In this document: piece after piece, positions 42,554-52,778 of the stretch
Layout: each line of letters starts with the position of its first letter
How positions within the stretch are numbered: position 1 is the first letter of the stretch
Assembly: GCA_024637155.1 (NCBI GenBank)
Contig: JAGXFR010000037.1
Span: forward strand, 1-64,000
Origin: Burkholderiaceae bacterium
GTDB lineage: Bacteria; Pseudomonadota; Gammaproteobacteria; Burkholderiales; Burkholderiaceae_E
DNA length: 64,000 nt
Direction of reading: 5' to 3'
Translations under genes and position numbers: made by a program
Notes under the pieces: model-generated
Told to the model about the DNA's origin: nothing
The model's input: only the letters and a program-made list of their open reading frames with translations
The model's database searches: none

Positions 42554-42760
42554 TCAGTCGAGCGTGAAGCCGATCTTCATCGTTATCTGCCAGTGCGCCA
42601 CCGCACCTTTGTCGATCTCGCCGCGGATCTGCGTCACTTCAAACCAGCGCATGTTGTGCAGGGTTTCCGAGGCCTTGGCGACGGCATTGCGGATCGCCTG
42701 ATCGACACCCTCGGGCGACGAACCGGTGAGTTCGACCTGCTTGTAGACGTGGTTGCTCAT
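42554..42760 (-). CDS. dodecin, flavin-binding protein
   Basis: Small dodecameric protein that stores or buffers flavin. The 68-residue product matches the family throughout: [20 protein letters not shown], then the flavin-stacking Trp in [14 protein letters not shown], and the final strand [21 protein letters not shown] sits a normal distance before its ATG. Confidence 0.93.
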   Translation of the reverse strand: MSNHVYKQVELTGSSPEGVDQAIRNAVAKASETLHNMRWFEVTQIRGEIDKGAVAHWQITMKIGFTLD

Positions 42761-42814
42761 CTGGAAGACTCCTCGCTTCTTGTTTGATAAATAAATTTCA
42801 CGAGTTGGGGAAGA

Positions 42815-43024
42815 TCACTTGCGCGCGCGCGGCTTCTCGCGCGTTTTCTTCCCGGGCGCCTTGTGCCCCGTGGGCTTGCGCGGCGACGCGCCGGCCTTGG
42901 ACGGCGGCGCCGCGGCCTGCGGCTTCTCGGGAACATAGTCGCCCAGGCTCGCCTTGGCTGGGCACCAGTTCACCGCCGGGCATCGTTTGCAGGTGACCGC
43001 AAGTGCGATCGGACAGATGGTCAT
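42815..43024 (-). CDS. small Cys-rich protein with basic tail
   Basis: A 69-residue product with GGAGAG eight bases before the ATG. Its first 21 residues hold four cysteines spaced C-x7-C-x2-C-x5-C (CPIALAVTCKRCPAVNWC). An Ala/Lys/Arg-rich tail ends KKTREKPRARK. The spacing suggests a metal or iron-sulfur site; the GDYVPEK segment after it looks like a conserved end of the domain. No function is recognised. It is 54 bases upstream of the dodecin gene on the same strand and could share its transcript. Confidence 0.6.
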   Translation of the reverse strand: MTICPIALAVTCKRCPAVNWCPAKASLGDYVPEKPQAAAPPSKAGASPRKPTGHKAPGKKTREKPRARK

Positions 43025-43158
43025 GGCTGTTTCTCTCCATTATTCTCGACAACGAATTCGGTCTGTGGCGCTGCGGCGGCACGGCCGCCTCGCCTTACCC
43101 GACAGTCTACTGCACCGCAGTGGGGATCCCGGGTCGCGGGCGGCACGCCGCTCGGAGA

Positions 43159-46100
43159 TCAGTCGAACCAGAAGTACCAGAGCAGATCCACGGCGCTCTC
43201 GCTGCCGGTCTGCGCGCGCACCGAGAGCCGGTTGCTGATCTCGTACTGGATGCGCAGCAGGTTCCAGACCCCCTGCAGGCCCTGCTCGTAACTGACGAAC
43301 AGGCGCGACGACAGGCGCTTGCCGATGGTGACGACGTTCTGCTGCGCCACGGAGCCCGCGGAGCCGGCGCTGAGCTTCTCGCCCGGCGCGCCGCGGTCCA
43401 TGATCGCCTGGGTGGGTCCGCCCGTGCGCGCCGAACCGATCGCCAGCACGTCGACGCCCAGCGCCTGCCCGATGCCGCCGGCCAGCGTTCCATCGTCGCT
43501 GCCCAGCAGCGAACTCGCCGCCTGGCGCAGCGCGAACACCTGCGCGCTCCCGCCCGCTTCGTCCAGGCCGGTGCCCAGCACCAGCCAGGAGAGTTTCTCG
43601 GCATCGGGGACGTCCGGCGTCGACACCAGCTTCACCCGCGGGGAGAGCGCCGTCCCGGTCACCGCTACCCCGGGAGTGATCGCCAGGTAGCGACGTTCAG
43701 CGACGATGTCGAGCACCGGATTGTCGAGCTCGCCCTGGAAGCGGATCACGCCGCGGCTGATCTCGAGCTTCTGCCCGTAGGCGGCGAAAGTGCCGTTGAG
43801 GACGCGCACCACGCCCACCGCCCGCGGCTGTGCCGGCAGCGTACCGGTGAGTCGGATGGTGCCCGCGAGGCGGGCGTCGATCCCGCCGCCGTGCACCTTG
43901 AGCCGGTCACCAAGATCGATCTCCAGATCGGCCGCGAGCCGCAGGGGTGATTCACGGGGCGCCGCCGCCGGCGCATCGCTCGACGCTGTGGCGGCACCGG
44001 CTCGACGGTCGACGAAGACGACATCGTCGGGAAGCTCCGGAGCGCCGGCGCTGCGCAACTCGATCAATCCTTCGTCGGCGCGCAGCTTGCCTGTCCAGCG
44101 CAGCGATTGCTCGTCTCCGACTACCGCCGTATCTCCGGAAATGATCAGTCGCTGGCCGGGACCGATGGGGATCGGCAACTTGCGCGCGAGCAGCTCGAAG
44201 CGTCCCTGCACGCGACCGCGCTTCGCGGGCGGGGCCGCTGCCGCGCCGGGCGCCGGGGCCGTTGCGGCAGCGAGGATCTTCGCCTCGCCGCGCAATTCGA
44301 TCGAGCCGGTCCCGCTTTCCATGCGCAGCGACTCGATCTGCAGCGTCTCGCCATCGAAGCGCGCGCGCAGCGACCCGTTGGTCAACCGCCACCCCATCGA
44401 GCGCTGCACCAGCTGCAGTCCGCGGCCGGTGAGTTCGCCCGCGAAGCGCGGCTTGCGCAGCGTTCCCGCCAGCTTGCCGGAGAAGCGGACCTCGCCGTCG
44501 GCGGCCCAGTCCGAGCCTGTGTAACGTCGGCTGAACGCGAGCGACGGGAGCGCCAGCTCGACCTCTCCTTCGAGGGCGCCACCACGCAGGCGCAGGTCCA
44601 CCCGATTGCCATCCCCGAGCGGCAGCATCGGCACACCCGTCACCGCCACCGCGCGCAGGCGCGCGTTCGCCTGTCCGCTCAGGTCGTCCAGGCTGGTGCC
44701 CGCGACGTCCCATTTTGCGTCGAGCCGCAGCCCCTCGATCTCGCGCCCGACACCGCCCGCGCCGGGCGCCGGCGTGTCGCTCCACTCGAGCAGCCGCGCG
44801 AGCGGCAGCGCCTGCAGCTCACCGGTGGACTGCAGCCGGGCGCCTTCGTAACGCAGCGAGGCGATGGTCGCCGTGCCCTGCGCCAGGGCGAGGGACAACT
44901 GCTCCACGACGACGCCGCTGGGCGTCACGCTCATCCGAGCGGGCGCGCGCAGGCTCGCGGCGACACGGCCCGCGAGCACGGCCTCGCGGATCTCCGCCTG
45001 CCAGCGCCCCACTCGCCCCGCGTCGGCGCCGGGCACGTAGCTTCCCGTACCCGCAGCGTTCAATTTCTGTCCGAGGCCCTCGGCTTCGAGGCGGAAGCGA
45101 TGTGCCGTGACGCTGCCGTCTGCGTCGAGCACGATCCGGTCTACCGCCCTTTCGCCGAAGCGCAGCCGTTCGGCGCGCAGCTGCACGCCCAACGCCGCGC
45201 TTCCCGTGCCCTCCCCGAGCGAGCGGGCCGCCGCGCCAAGATCCGGCAACTCAATGCGCGCCGTCAGCGCCCCGATGGACCCGACCCCGTCCCAGGCGAG
45301 CGCAGTGCCGTCGATGTTCGCCCGGATGGCCGGTCCCGTGAGCGATCCCCGCAATTCACCCTCGATCGTGAGCCGGCCGGCCGCCCGGGCGTCCAGTGCG
45401 GCGGGCCGCGGGGCGCTGACCCGGAACGACATCCGGTCATCGGGTTGCCCAAGCGCCCCGCTCGCCTGCAGCCGGTTCCCGCCCAGCGTGATGTCGACCT
45501 CCAGTTCGCTGACCCGGGCGATCCGCGGCGCCCCGGGGCCAGGTTGCGGCGCGACCGCTGCGCTCGCGCCGCGCGCAGATGGCGTCACCGCCGTTGACCT
45601 GGCCGGGGCAGCCGGGGCAGCCGGGGCAGCCGGGGCCGCGTCGACACGCGCCCGCAGGCTGCCCGCGAGCGCCTGGCCAGCCCAGCGGCTCGCGCGCAAC
45701 GTCACCGCGGCGTTGCCCGCCATGCCGGGCCCGAGCCGCACGTCGAAGCGGAAGTCGCCGTTGAGCAAGGTATCGGCCACGCGACCCTCCGCCAGCCCGC
45801 GCCGCTCGAGCCAGCGGCCCGGATCGAACTTCTCGGCTTCCCCGCTGAAGGCAAGCCGCGGTCCGTCGTCGAGCCAGACCCGGCCGGAGGCGCGCACCGT
45901 GCCGGCGCGCGCGGCGAGCCGGAGCTGCTCGACCAGCACCTCCCGCTCGACGAGCCGCATCTGCGCGCGCAGCGCGAGCGGGCCGTCGAGTTCGGGAATC
46001 TCGCCCTGCGCAAGGTCCAAGATGAACGTGCCGTCCTCGAGCGCGATCGTCCCGTCGAGCCGGGTGGCGCGGGCCTGCGTCGCGAGCGCCTGCAGGTCGA

Positions 46101-47232
46101 GTCCGCGCAGCCTGAGTTGTGCGTTGCCGCGCGGCACCTCCCGGGTGCCGATGCGCTGCGTGCCCGAGAGTCCGACGCTGAGCGAGCCATCGACCCGGCC
46201 GCCGCCGAGCGTCGCAATCGCAAGTTCGGTGAACCGAAGCGTTCCTTCTTCCAGAGCAAACGCCCCGCGCACCCCATCCACGGGGATCGCATCCCGGTCG
46301 ATCGGACCCGGCCGCGCGTTGCTGATGTCGAAATCGCCGCGCCACCCGCCCTCGTCGCGCGCGCGCAGCTTCCCGGCCAGTGCCGTGGCGGGCGCGGTGG
46401 GCACGAAGCGCCGCAGGTCGACGCCGCCGAACTGCACTTCGACCCCGGGCAGCGGGTGCTCCGCGAGCGGATGGACCGTCGCGGTCGCACGCAACGACGC
46501 ACCGGCGGCATTCGCTTCCGCCGCCAGATCGAGCGCCTGCAGGTCGCCGCGTGCCTGCAGCGCGACGGCCATGTCACCGCGCAATTCGGCGGGCGCATCC
46601 GCTCGGGATGCGAAGGCCTCGGCGAGCGCAGCGGTGCTCGCCGCGATGTCGCCACGCAGCGCGTAGGGCGGCGCGTCGGCCAACTCGATCTTGCCCTCGC
46701 GCACCGACGCGTCGCGGTGCGCGGCACGCAGCCCCGAAATCCGGTAATTCCCGTCTCGATAGCGGGCCGCGAACGCGATCCCCTCGATCACCACGGGTTC
46801 GCCCGCTCCCGTCACCGTCAGCCGATCGAGCTTGAGCGACGCTACCTCGACCGGGATGGGCAGCGCGAGCGATGCCGGCATCGCAATCGGGCCGGGCTTC
46901 GCCGGCGGCAGCCGGACGTCGATGCTCGCCGCATGCAATCGCGAAATGCGCGCTTCCTGCGAGAACAAGGCGCGCAGCGAAAAGCGCACGGTGAGATCCC
47001 GCGCAACGACCTCGAGTTCCGCGTCACGCCACGTCAGGCTGGCGATGCGCGCCGCCCCATAGAGCGTGCCACGCACCCCGAGCGCCGAGAGGCGTCCGCC
47101 GCTCAACTGCGTCGCCTGGTCGAGCGCGAAGCGCAGCGCAACGGTCTGGCCGATGATCCAGATGCCGAAGGCGATGGCGAGCACCAACGCGAGCAGCGCC
47201 CCCATCGTCCATTTCAGCTTGCGTCCGGCCAC
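43159..47232 (-). CDS. tamB: translocation and assembly module inner-membrane subunit
   Basis: Very long beta-helical protein bridging the periplasm, anchored in the inner membrane, that works with TamA in outer-membrane protein insertion and lipid transport. The N-terminal anchor is KWTMGALLALVLAIAFGIWII. The body is repetitive AsmA-like beta sequence, and the C-terminal DUF490 part ends YEQGLQGVWNLLRIQYEISNRLSVRAQTG. About 1,357 residues from a GTG at 47232; a TTG at 47259 overlapping tamA would add nine. It follows tamA directly, the usual order. Confidence 0.93.
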   Translation of the reverse strand: MAGRKLKWTMGALLALVLAIAFGIWIIGQTVALRFALDQATQLSGGRLSALGVRGTLYGAARIASLTWRDAELEVVARDLTVRFSLRALFSQEARISRLHAASIDVRLPPAKPGPIAMPASLALPIPVEVASLKLDRLTVTGAGEPVVIEGIAFAARYRDGNYRISGLRAAHRDASVREGKIELADAPPYALRGDIAASTAALAEAFASRADAPAELRGDMAVALQARGDLQALDLAAEANAAGASLRATATVHPLAEHPLPGVEVQFGGVDLRRFVPTAPATALAGKLRARDEGGWRGDFDISNARPGPIDRDAIPVDGVRGAFALEEGTLRFTELAIATLGGGRVDGSLSVGLSGTQRIGTREVPRGNAQLRLRGLDLQALATQARATRLDGTIALEDGTFILDLAQGEIPELDGPLALRAQMRLVEREVLVEQLRLAARAGTVRASGRVWLDDGPRLAFSGEAEKFDPGRWLERRGLAEGRVADTLLNGDFRFDVRLGPGMAGNAAVTLRASRWAGQALAGSLRARVDAAPAAPAAPAAPARSTAVTPSARGASAAVAPQPGPGAPRIARVSELEVDITLGGNRLQASGALGQPDDRMSFRVSAPRPAALDARAAGRLTIEGELRGSLTGPAIRANIDGTALAWDGVGSIGALTARIELPDLGAAARSLGEGTGSAALGVQLRAERLRFGERAVDRIVLDADGSVTAHRFRLEAEGLGQKLNAAGTGSYVPGADAGRVGRWQAEIREAVLAGRVAASLRAPARMSVTPSGVVVEQLSLALAQGTATIASLRYEGARLQSTGELQALPLARLLEWSDTPAPGAGGVGREIEGLRLDAKWDVAGTSLDDLSGQANARLRAVAVTGVPMLPLGDGNRVDLRLRGGALEGEVELALPSLAFSRRYTGSDWAADGEVRFSGKLAGTLRKPRFAGELTGRGLQLVQRSMGWRLTNGSLRARFDGETLQIESLRMESGTGSIELRGEAKILAAATAPAPGAAAAPPAKRGRVQGRFELLARKLPIPIGPGQRLIISGDTAVVGDEQSLRWTGKLRADEGLIELRSAGAPELPDDVVFVDRRAGAATASSDAPAAAPRESPLRLAADLEIDLGDRLKVHGGGIDARLAGTIRLTGTLPAQPRAVGVVRVLNGTFAAYGQKLEISRGVIRFQGELDNPVLDIVAERRYLAITPGVAVTGTALSPRVKLVSTPDVPDAEKLSWLVLGTGLDEAGGSAQVFALRQAASSLLGSDDGTLAGGIGQALGVDVLAIGSARTGGPTQAIMDRGAPGEKLSAGSAGSVAQQNVVTIGKRLSSRLFVSYEQGLQGVWNLLRIQYEISNRLSVRAQTGSESAVDLLWYFWFD
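45602..45637. repeat. 9-bp tandem repeat in tamB
   Basis: Four GCCGGGGCN units encode Ala-Ala-Pro repeats in a linker between beta segments of TamB. In frame and likely length-variable. Confidence 0.85.
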
Positions 47233-47242
47233 CGTCGCCCGC

Positions 47243-49111
47243 CTAGAAGGTGTAGCCAACCGAGAAGTGCAGCCGCAACCGCTTCGACTCGTTGCCCCAC
47301 GCGAGGTCCATGTTGATCGGCCCGACCGGTGTGCGCAGCCGCGCGCCGACCCCTACCCCGAGAGCCGGCGCCAGATTCCCCGGCGAATCGGCGGCGTTGC
47401 CCAGGTCGATGAACACGGCGCCGAGCACGTTCTCGCGCACCGGGTGCTGGTATTCCAGACTCGCCACGGCCAGATAGCGCCCGCCGACCGTCGCTCCGTT
47501 CTCCGCGACGCCGAGTTGCTGGTAGCGGTACCCGCGCACCGAACCCGCCCCGCCCGTGCGAAACAGGTTCTCCGTGGGAATGTCCTCGCGCGATTGCGCG
47601 AACACGGCCCCCAGCTCGAGCATGCCGACCAGCGTGCCGCCCGCCAGGCTGGAGTCCGGCGCCATCGGCATGAAGCGCATCGCGCGAGCGTAGGCGCGCA
47701 CGAAGCTGCGGTCCGTCAGGAAACCCTTGCGCGCGCCCGAGAGCTGCGCGCTGATCGTGTACCCGTCGCGCGGATTAATCGTCGAATCGAGCCTGCGCAG
47801 GTTCCAGGAGTAGCTCAGCACCAGCGCGCGGCGCGTCTCGTCGACCGCGGGCTCGATCCGGAGCCGCTCGGCCTGATGCTGAATCGACCAGAAATATTCG
47901 ATGTCGCTCCGGCGTCGGCCCACGCCGAAGTAGAGGTTCGACTTGTCCGACTTCTCCCCTTCCACGTCGGAGCGCTCGAGCCGCCCCCCGAAACCGTAGA
48001 ACTGCCCCGTTTCCTGCGCCGGGGTGCGCACGTTGGCGAACAGGCGCTGACGCTGACCCTCGAGAATCAGCGCCGACTCGAGCCGCCAGCCCCGGTCCAG
48101 CACGTTGCGGTCTTCGTAGCCGATCTGTCCGCGCGCGCCATAGTCGCTGCTGTAGCCGATCCCCAGCGCGACCCGTCGCGTCTGCAACTCGACCAATTCG
48201 ACGAGGATCGGCACCTCGATGGCGCCGGGCTCCGCCTCCAGGACCGGCAGGTCGGGCACCACGCTGGCCGACGAGAAATAGCCCGAATCGCGCAGCCGCG
48301 ACTGGAACAGCAGCAACTGATCGAGCGAGTAGCGCTCGCCGGTGCGAAACGGTCGCAGGTTCTCGACGAGCGACTGGCGGTAGCGGCCCAGTCCGCTCAC
48401 GTGGATCGGCCCGAAACCGATCACCGGCCCGCTGTCGAGAACCACGGCAACGGCCGCGGTCGTGTTCTCGACGTCGATCCCCGCCCGACTCTCGACGATG
48501 CGCGCGCGCAGGTACCCCTGCTGCGCCAGCGCGTCGACCAGCGCACGCTTGCTCTGCTCCCAGACCTCGGTCTTGAAGAAGGATCCCTCCGGCAGCGACC
48601 AGCGCTCGAGGGCGAAGTCCCGCACCCGCGAATCCTCTCCGCCCGGGCCGGTCACCGCCACGACCGCGGTGTTCACCGTGGTTCGCGCACCCGCATCGAT
48701 ATCAATCACGACCCCGTTGGAGTCGCCGCTCACTTCGGAACTCCCCCCGAAATAGCCCTCGGAACGCAGGATCGCCTCGACCTCCTGCGGCGCGCGCGCC
48801 AACAAGCCCTCGAACTGGATCGGGTCGTAATCGGTGCGGCGTTGCCAGCGCCCGATCAGCGTGCGCGCGGCGACGAGCGCCACGAGTTCCTTCGGGCCGA
48901 GAATCTTCAGCGGGTAATTCTCACGCGCGGCCGTCGCGGGTGGCTGGGCACGCGGGGCGGAAGCCGGATCGCCCTGCCCCAGCGCGATGCCGGGAAACGC
49001 CGTGCACGCCAGCACGGTGAACGTCGCGCAGCAAGCGCGGCGCCAACCCGGCCACCCGGCGCCGGGAACGCCAGGTGTCGAGTTGGTGGGCCGCCGCCCC
49101 GAGATGATCAT
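47243..49111 (-). CDS. tamA: translocation and assembly module outer-membrane subunit
   Basis: Omp85-family outer-membrane barrel. The 622-residue product has a signal segment (ACCATFTVLACTAFPGIALG), POTRA domains in about residues 60-290, and a C-terminal 16-strand barrel. The Omp85 signature is FRTGGAGSVRGYRYQQLG (VRGY), and the terminal strand ends LHFSVGYTF with the final Phe. The ATG at 49111 is the best fit although its ribosome site is weak and the N-region before the signal is long. It is immediately upstream of tamB. Confidence 0.92.
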   Translation of the reverse strand: MIISGRRPTNSTPGVPGAGWPGWRRACCATFTVLACTAFPGIALGQGDPASAPRAQPPATAARENYPLKILGPKELVALVAARTLIGRWQRRTDYDPIQFEGLLARAPQEVEAILRSEGYFGGSSEVSGDSNGVVIDIDAGARTTVNTAVVAVTGPGGEDSRVRDFALERWSLPEGSFFKTEVWEQSKRALVDALAQQGYLRARIVESRAGIDVENTTAAVAVVLDSGPVIGFGPIHVSGLGRYRQSLVENLRPFRTGERYSLDQLLLFQSRLRDSGYFSSASVVPDLPVLEAEPGAIEVPILVELVELQTRRVALGIGYSSDYGARGQIGYEDRNVLDRGWRLESALILEGQRQRLFANVRTPAQETGQFYGFGGRLERSDVEGEKSDKSNLYFGVGRRRSDIEYFWSIQHQAERLRIEPAVDETRRALVLSYSWNLRRLDSTINPRDGYTISAQLSGARKGFLTDRSFVRAYARAMRFMPMAPDSSLAGGTLVGMLELGAVFAQSREDIPTENLFRTGGAGSVRGYRYQQLGVAENGATVGGRYLAVASLEYQHPVRENVLGAVFIDLGNAADSPGNLAPALGVGVGARLRTPVGPINMDLAWGNESKRLRLHFSVGYTF

Positions 49112-49136
49112 TCCCTGGCCGACCTGCGGTTCATCG

Positions 49137-50183
49137 CTAGAGGACGACGGTCTGTGGTGCCCCGTGCGCACGCTCGAGGATTTCGCCGATTCGCCAGGCG
49201 CGCTCGCCCGCGGCTTCGAGGCGACGGATCGACGTTTCCGCGTCCCGCTCGGCCACGACCAGCACCATCCCGATGCCGCAGTTGAACACGCGGTGCATCT
49301 CGGCGTCGGCCACTTCGCCTTCGCGCTGCAGCCAGGAAAACAGCGGGGGCATCTGCCACGCGTCGCGGTGCAGCACCGCCTGGACCTCCGCGGGGAGCAC
49401 GCGGGGGACGTTCTCGACGAGCCCGCCGCCGGTGATGTGCGCGAGGCCCTTGACCGCGACGTCCTGCAGCAGCGAGCGCACCGGCTTGACGTAGATTCGG
49501 GTCGGGGCGAGCACGGTATCGAGAAAGGATTTCCCGTGGAAGTCCTCGTGCATGTGCGGCGCGTCGAGTCGACCGTAGGCACGCTCGATCACGCGGCGCA
49601 CCAGCGAGTACCCGTTCGAGTGCGCGCCGCTCGACGCCAGTCCAAGGACCACGTCGCCGTGCGCAATCGTGCGCCCGTCGATGATGCGCGACTTCTCCAC
49701 CACGCCCACGGCAAAGCCGGCGAGGTCGTATTCCCCATCAGGATACATGCCCGGCATTTCCGCCGTTTCGCCGCCGAGCAGCGCGCACCCCGCCTGTTCG
49801 CACCCCAGCGCGATGCCGCCGATCACCGCTGCCGCGGTCTCGACATCGAGCTTCCCGCAGGCGAAATAGTCGAGAAAGAACAGCGGCTCTGCACCCTGCA
49901 CCAGGATGTCGTTCACGCTCATCGCCACCAGGTCGACTCCGACCGTATCGTGGCGAGCGAGCGCGAAGGCGAGCTTGAGTTTGGTGCCCACGCCGTCGGT
50001 GCCCGAGACGAGAACCGGCTCGCGGTAGCCACGGGGAAGTTCGAAAAGCCCGCCAAAGCCGCCGATCCCGGCCATGACCCCGTCACGCAGCGTGCGCCGT
50101 GCGAGCGGCTTGATCCTCTCGACCAGGGCGTCGCCCGCGTCGATGTCGACACCGGCGTCCTTATAGGAAAGCGGAGAATTCAT
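49137..50183 (-). CDS. purM: phosphoribosylformylglycinamidine cyclo-ligase (AIR synthetase)
   Basis: Fifth step of purine synthesis. The 348-residue product has [55 protein letters not shown] and [15 protein letters not shown], all family motifs. It is divergent from perM, as in many Burkholderiales. The 103-bp gap contains TAGAAT and TATCGG-like boxes on its side but no clear -35. Confidence 0.96.
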   Translation of the reverse strand: MNSPLSYKDAGVDIDAGDALVERIKPLARRTLRDGVMAGIGGFGGLFELPRGYREPVLVSGTDGVGTKLKLAFALARHDTVGVDLVAMSVNDILVQGAEPLFFLDYFACGKLDVETAAAVIGGIALGCEQAGCALLGGETAEMPGMYPDGEYDLAGFAVGVVEKSRIIDGRTIAHGDVVLGLASSGAHSNGYSLVRRVIERAYGRLDAPHMHEDFHGKSFLDTVLAPTRIYVKPVRSLLQDVAVKGLAHITGGGLVENVPRVLPAEVQAVLHRDAWQMPPLFSWLQREGEVADAEMHRVFNCGIGMVLVVAERDAETSIRRLEAAGERAWRIGEILERAHGAPQTVVL

Positions 50184-50286
50184 CGTTCATCCCGATACAA
50201 TGGCCCCTTGATTCTATTCCCTGACGGTTGGCTGTAACCCCGCCGTCGGGTAGACCGCCCCCGTTTACAACGACCAAGCTTTCGCC

Positions 50287-51357
50287 ATGCCGCTGTCCGC
50301 GCGCCAACGCCAAACCCTGCTCTGGCTGACCGTCGCGGCGGCGCTCGCCCTCGTTCTGTTCGCGCTCGGCCCGGTGCTCGCCCCGTTCGTGGCGGCGGCC
50401 ATCCTCGCCTACGTGATGGAGCCCGCCGTGCGCTGGCTGCACCGGCACCGCGTGCCGCGGGCGGTCGCGACGCTCGCCGTGATGCTGGCGGCAATCCTGG
50501 TCACGCTGTCGATCGCCCTGATCCTGGTGCCAATCATCGAGCAGGAGGTGCGGGTGATCGGCGCGCGCCTGCCTGACCTGGCGCTGACAATCTCGGGCAC
50601 GCTGCTTCCCTGGCTGCACGAGAACTTCGGCGTCGATCTCCCGATGGATGTCGCCTCCCTGCGCGCCTGGCTCACCGAGCATTTCGCTGGCAGCGGGCAG
50701 GACTGGGCAGGCGCGCTGATGAAGTACGCGCGCTCGGGCTGGGGCGCGGCGCTGCAGATCGCCGGGATGGTGTTCCTCGTCCCGGTCGTGCTGTTCTTCC
50801 TGCTGCTGGACTGGGACAAGCTGACGGCGTTGGCCGGCGAGCTGATTCCGCCGCGCTGGCGCGAATCGATCTACGCGCTCGCCGCCGAGGTCGACGCGCT
50901 GCTCGGGCGCTACGTGCGCGGGCAGGCGAAAGTGATGATGGTGCTCGCCGCCTACTACTCGGTCGGACTGCTGATTGCCGGTTTCAAGCTCTGGCTGCCG
51001 ATCGGCGTGCTCACCGGGCTGCTCGTCGCCATCCCCTATCTGGGTTTTGCCCTGGGGCTGAGCTTCGCGCTCATCGACGGCATGCTGCAACTCGGCGTGC
51101 TCCATGGCCTCGTCGCGGTGGCGGTGGTCTACGGCATCGGTCAGGCCATCGAGAGCACGTGGCTCACGCCTTATCTGGTCGGCGTGAGCATCGGCCTGCC
51201 CCCGCTGGCGGTGATCTTCGCCTTGCTCGCCTTCGGCTCGCTGTTTGGCTTTGTCGGCGTGCTGCTCGCCCTGCCGCTGGCGGCGATCCTGGCGGTGGGC
51301 CTGCGCCGCCTGCGCGCCGCCTATCAGGACAGCGAGTTCTTCCAGCGCATCGAATGA
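50287..51357 (+). CDS. perM: AI-2E family transporter (PerM type)
   Basis: Inner-membrane protein with about eight helices. The 356-residue product has the early PFVAAAILAYVMEPAVRWL region, a long helical periplasmic part, and the family core GLLVAIPYLGFALGLSFAL with PPLAVIFALLAFGSLFGFVGVLLALPLAA. Relatives transport autoinducer-2 or ions; role here unknown. Its stop overlaps the hda ATG (ATGA). Confidence 0.9.
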   Translation: MPLSARQRQTLLWLTVAAALALVLFALGPVLAPFVAAAILAYVMEPAVRWLHRHRVPRAVATLAVMLAAILVTLSIALILVPIIEQEVRVIGARLPDLALTISGTLLPWLHENFGVDLPMDVASLRAWLTEHFAGSGQDWAGALMKYARSGWGAALQIAGMVFLVPVVLFFLLLDWDKLTALAGELIPPRWRESIYALAAEVDALLGRYVRGQAKVMMVLAAYYSVGLLIAGFKLWLPIGVLTGLLVAIPYLGFALGLSFALIDGMLQLGVLHGLVAVAVVYGIGQAIESTWLTPYLVGVSIGLPPLAVIFALLAFGSLFGFVGVLLALPLAAILAVGLRRLRAAYQDSEFFQRIE

Positions 51358-52067
51358 AGCAGTTGCCGCTTCCGCTGCACCACGTCGAGCCCCCGTCGCT
51401 CGAGAATTTCATTGCCGGTGGCAATGCGGAGTGCGTCGCGTTGCTGCGCCGCATCCGCGCAGGAACGCGCGAGCCCCGCTTCATCTACCTGTGGGGTCCC
51501 GCCGGATCGGGGCGCAGCCACCTGCTCGCGTCGCTGAGCCCGCCCGGAGAGCTGGTCCGCGCCACGCTGCAGGCCGACATGTCGATCGGCGACACCCCCG
51601 GCGCGTTGTTCCTGATCGACGACTGCGACACGCTCGACCCCACCGGACAGCAGGCGCTCTTTGCGCTCTACAACCGCGTCCAGGCGTCGGAGGCGGGTAT
51701 GACGCTGATCGCCACCGGGCGTCAGCCACCGCTGTTCACCGAAGTGCGCGAGGACCTGCGCAGCCGCTTCGGCTGGGGTCTGGTCTTTCGGCTGCAGCTC
51801 CTCTCGGACGAGGACAAGGCGCGCGCGCTCGACGCGCACGCCGCCCGGCGCGGGGTCGAGCTCGCACCTGATGTCATCCCCTGGCTGCTCACGCACCAGG
51901 ATCGGGACATCCGCCACCTGCTCGAATTGCTCGACGCCTTCGATCGCTACGCCTTCGAGCGGCAGCGCGCGCTGACCCTTCCGCTGCTGCGCGAATTCGC
52001 GGCCTCCGGCGCGATGGACAACGCCGCGGCGACACGCGACGATTCGGAAGGCGCGCCGCCGGCGTGA
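51354..52067 (+). CDS. hda: DnaA regulatory inactivator Hda
   Basis: AAA+ DnaA-like protein that, with the beta clamp, triggers hydrolysis of DnaA-bound ATP. The 237-residue product begins with the clamp-binding motif QLPLPLHH, then Walker A WGPAGSGRSHLL (Arg for the usual Lys), Walker B LFLIDDCDTLD, and sensor II region RDIRHLLELLDAFDRYA. The replaced P-loop Lys is worth noting. The start codon overlaps perM. Confidence 0.92.
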   Translation: MKQLPLPLHHVEPPSLENFIAGGNAECVALLRRIRAGTREPRFIYLWGPAGSGRSHLLASLSPPGELVRATLQADMSIGDTPGALFLIDDCDTLDPTGQQALFALYNRVQASEAGMTLIATGRQPPLFTEVREDLRSRFGWGLVFRLQLLSDEDKARALDAHAARRGVELAPDVIPWLLTHQDRDIRHLLELLDAFDRYAFERQRALTLPLLREFAASGAMDNAAATRDDSEGAPPA

Positions 52068-52112
52068 TCCGGGGGCCCGGACCACGACACACTGGTAGAA
52101 TCCGCCCACATC

Positions 52113-52778
52113 ATGCAGTTGTCCCTTTTCGATCTCGATCACACCCTGCTGCCGCTCGACAGCGACTACGAATGGGCCCGCTTCCTCATCCGAATGGGCG
52201 CCATCGACGGCGAGCGCTATGAGGCGGAGAACGAGCGCCTGTTTCGTGAGTACCAGGAGGGCACGCTCGACATCGCCGAGTCGCTCGCCTTCCTGCTCGC
52301 CCCGCTCGCCGCGTTCCCGCTCGCCGAACTGGAAGCCTGGCATGCGCAATTCATGGAAGAAGTGATCCGCCCGGCGATCCGCCCGAGCGCGAAGGCGCTG
52401 GTGGCCCGCCATCAGGATCGTGGCGATTTGTGCGCGGTTGTCACCGCCACCAACGAGTTCGTGACCACGCCCATCGCCCGCGAATTCGGCGTCCCGCACC
52501 TGATTGCGACGACCATCGAATCGGTCGACGGCCGGTTCACGGGTCGGCCGCGCGGCACGCCTTCGTTTCGCGAAGGCAAGATCGTGCGCACCGAGCAGTG
52601 GCTCGGCGAGCTGGGACACGATTTCTCGTCATTCTCGGACTCGTGGTTCTACAGCGATTCGGCCAACGACATCCCGCTGCTGCTGCGCGTGACCCGCCCG
52701 GTCGCGACCAACCCCGACCCGCGGCTCGCCGCGTTCGCCCAGGAGCGCGGCTGGCCAACCCTGCGCCTGTTCGAATGA
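52113..52778 (+). CDS. HAD-IB family phosphatase
   Basis: SerB-like phosphatase. The 221-residue product has motif I LFDLDHTLLPLDSD, motif II VVTATNEFV, and motif IV SDSANDIPLLLRV. The position between hda and pcnB is common in Burkholderiales, where it is annotated as a HAD hydrolase or histidinol-phosphatase-like. TAGAAT at 52096-52101 may be a local -10 box. Its stop overlaps pcnB (ATGA). Substrate unproven. Confidence 0.88.
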   Translation: MQLSLFDLDHTLLPLDSDYEWARFLIRMGAIDGERYEAENERLFREYQEGTLDIAESLAFLLAPLAAFPLAELEAWHAQFMEEVIRPAIRPSAKALVARHQDRGDLCAVVTATNEFVTTPIAREFGVPHLIATTIESVDGRFTGRPRGTPSFREGKIVRTEQWLGELGHDFSSFSDSWFYSDSANDIPLLLRVTRPVATNPDPRLAAFAQERGWPTLRLFE

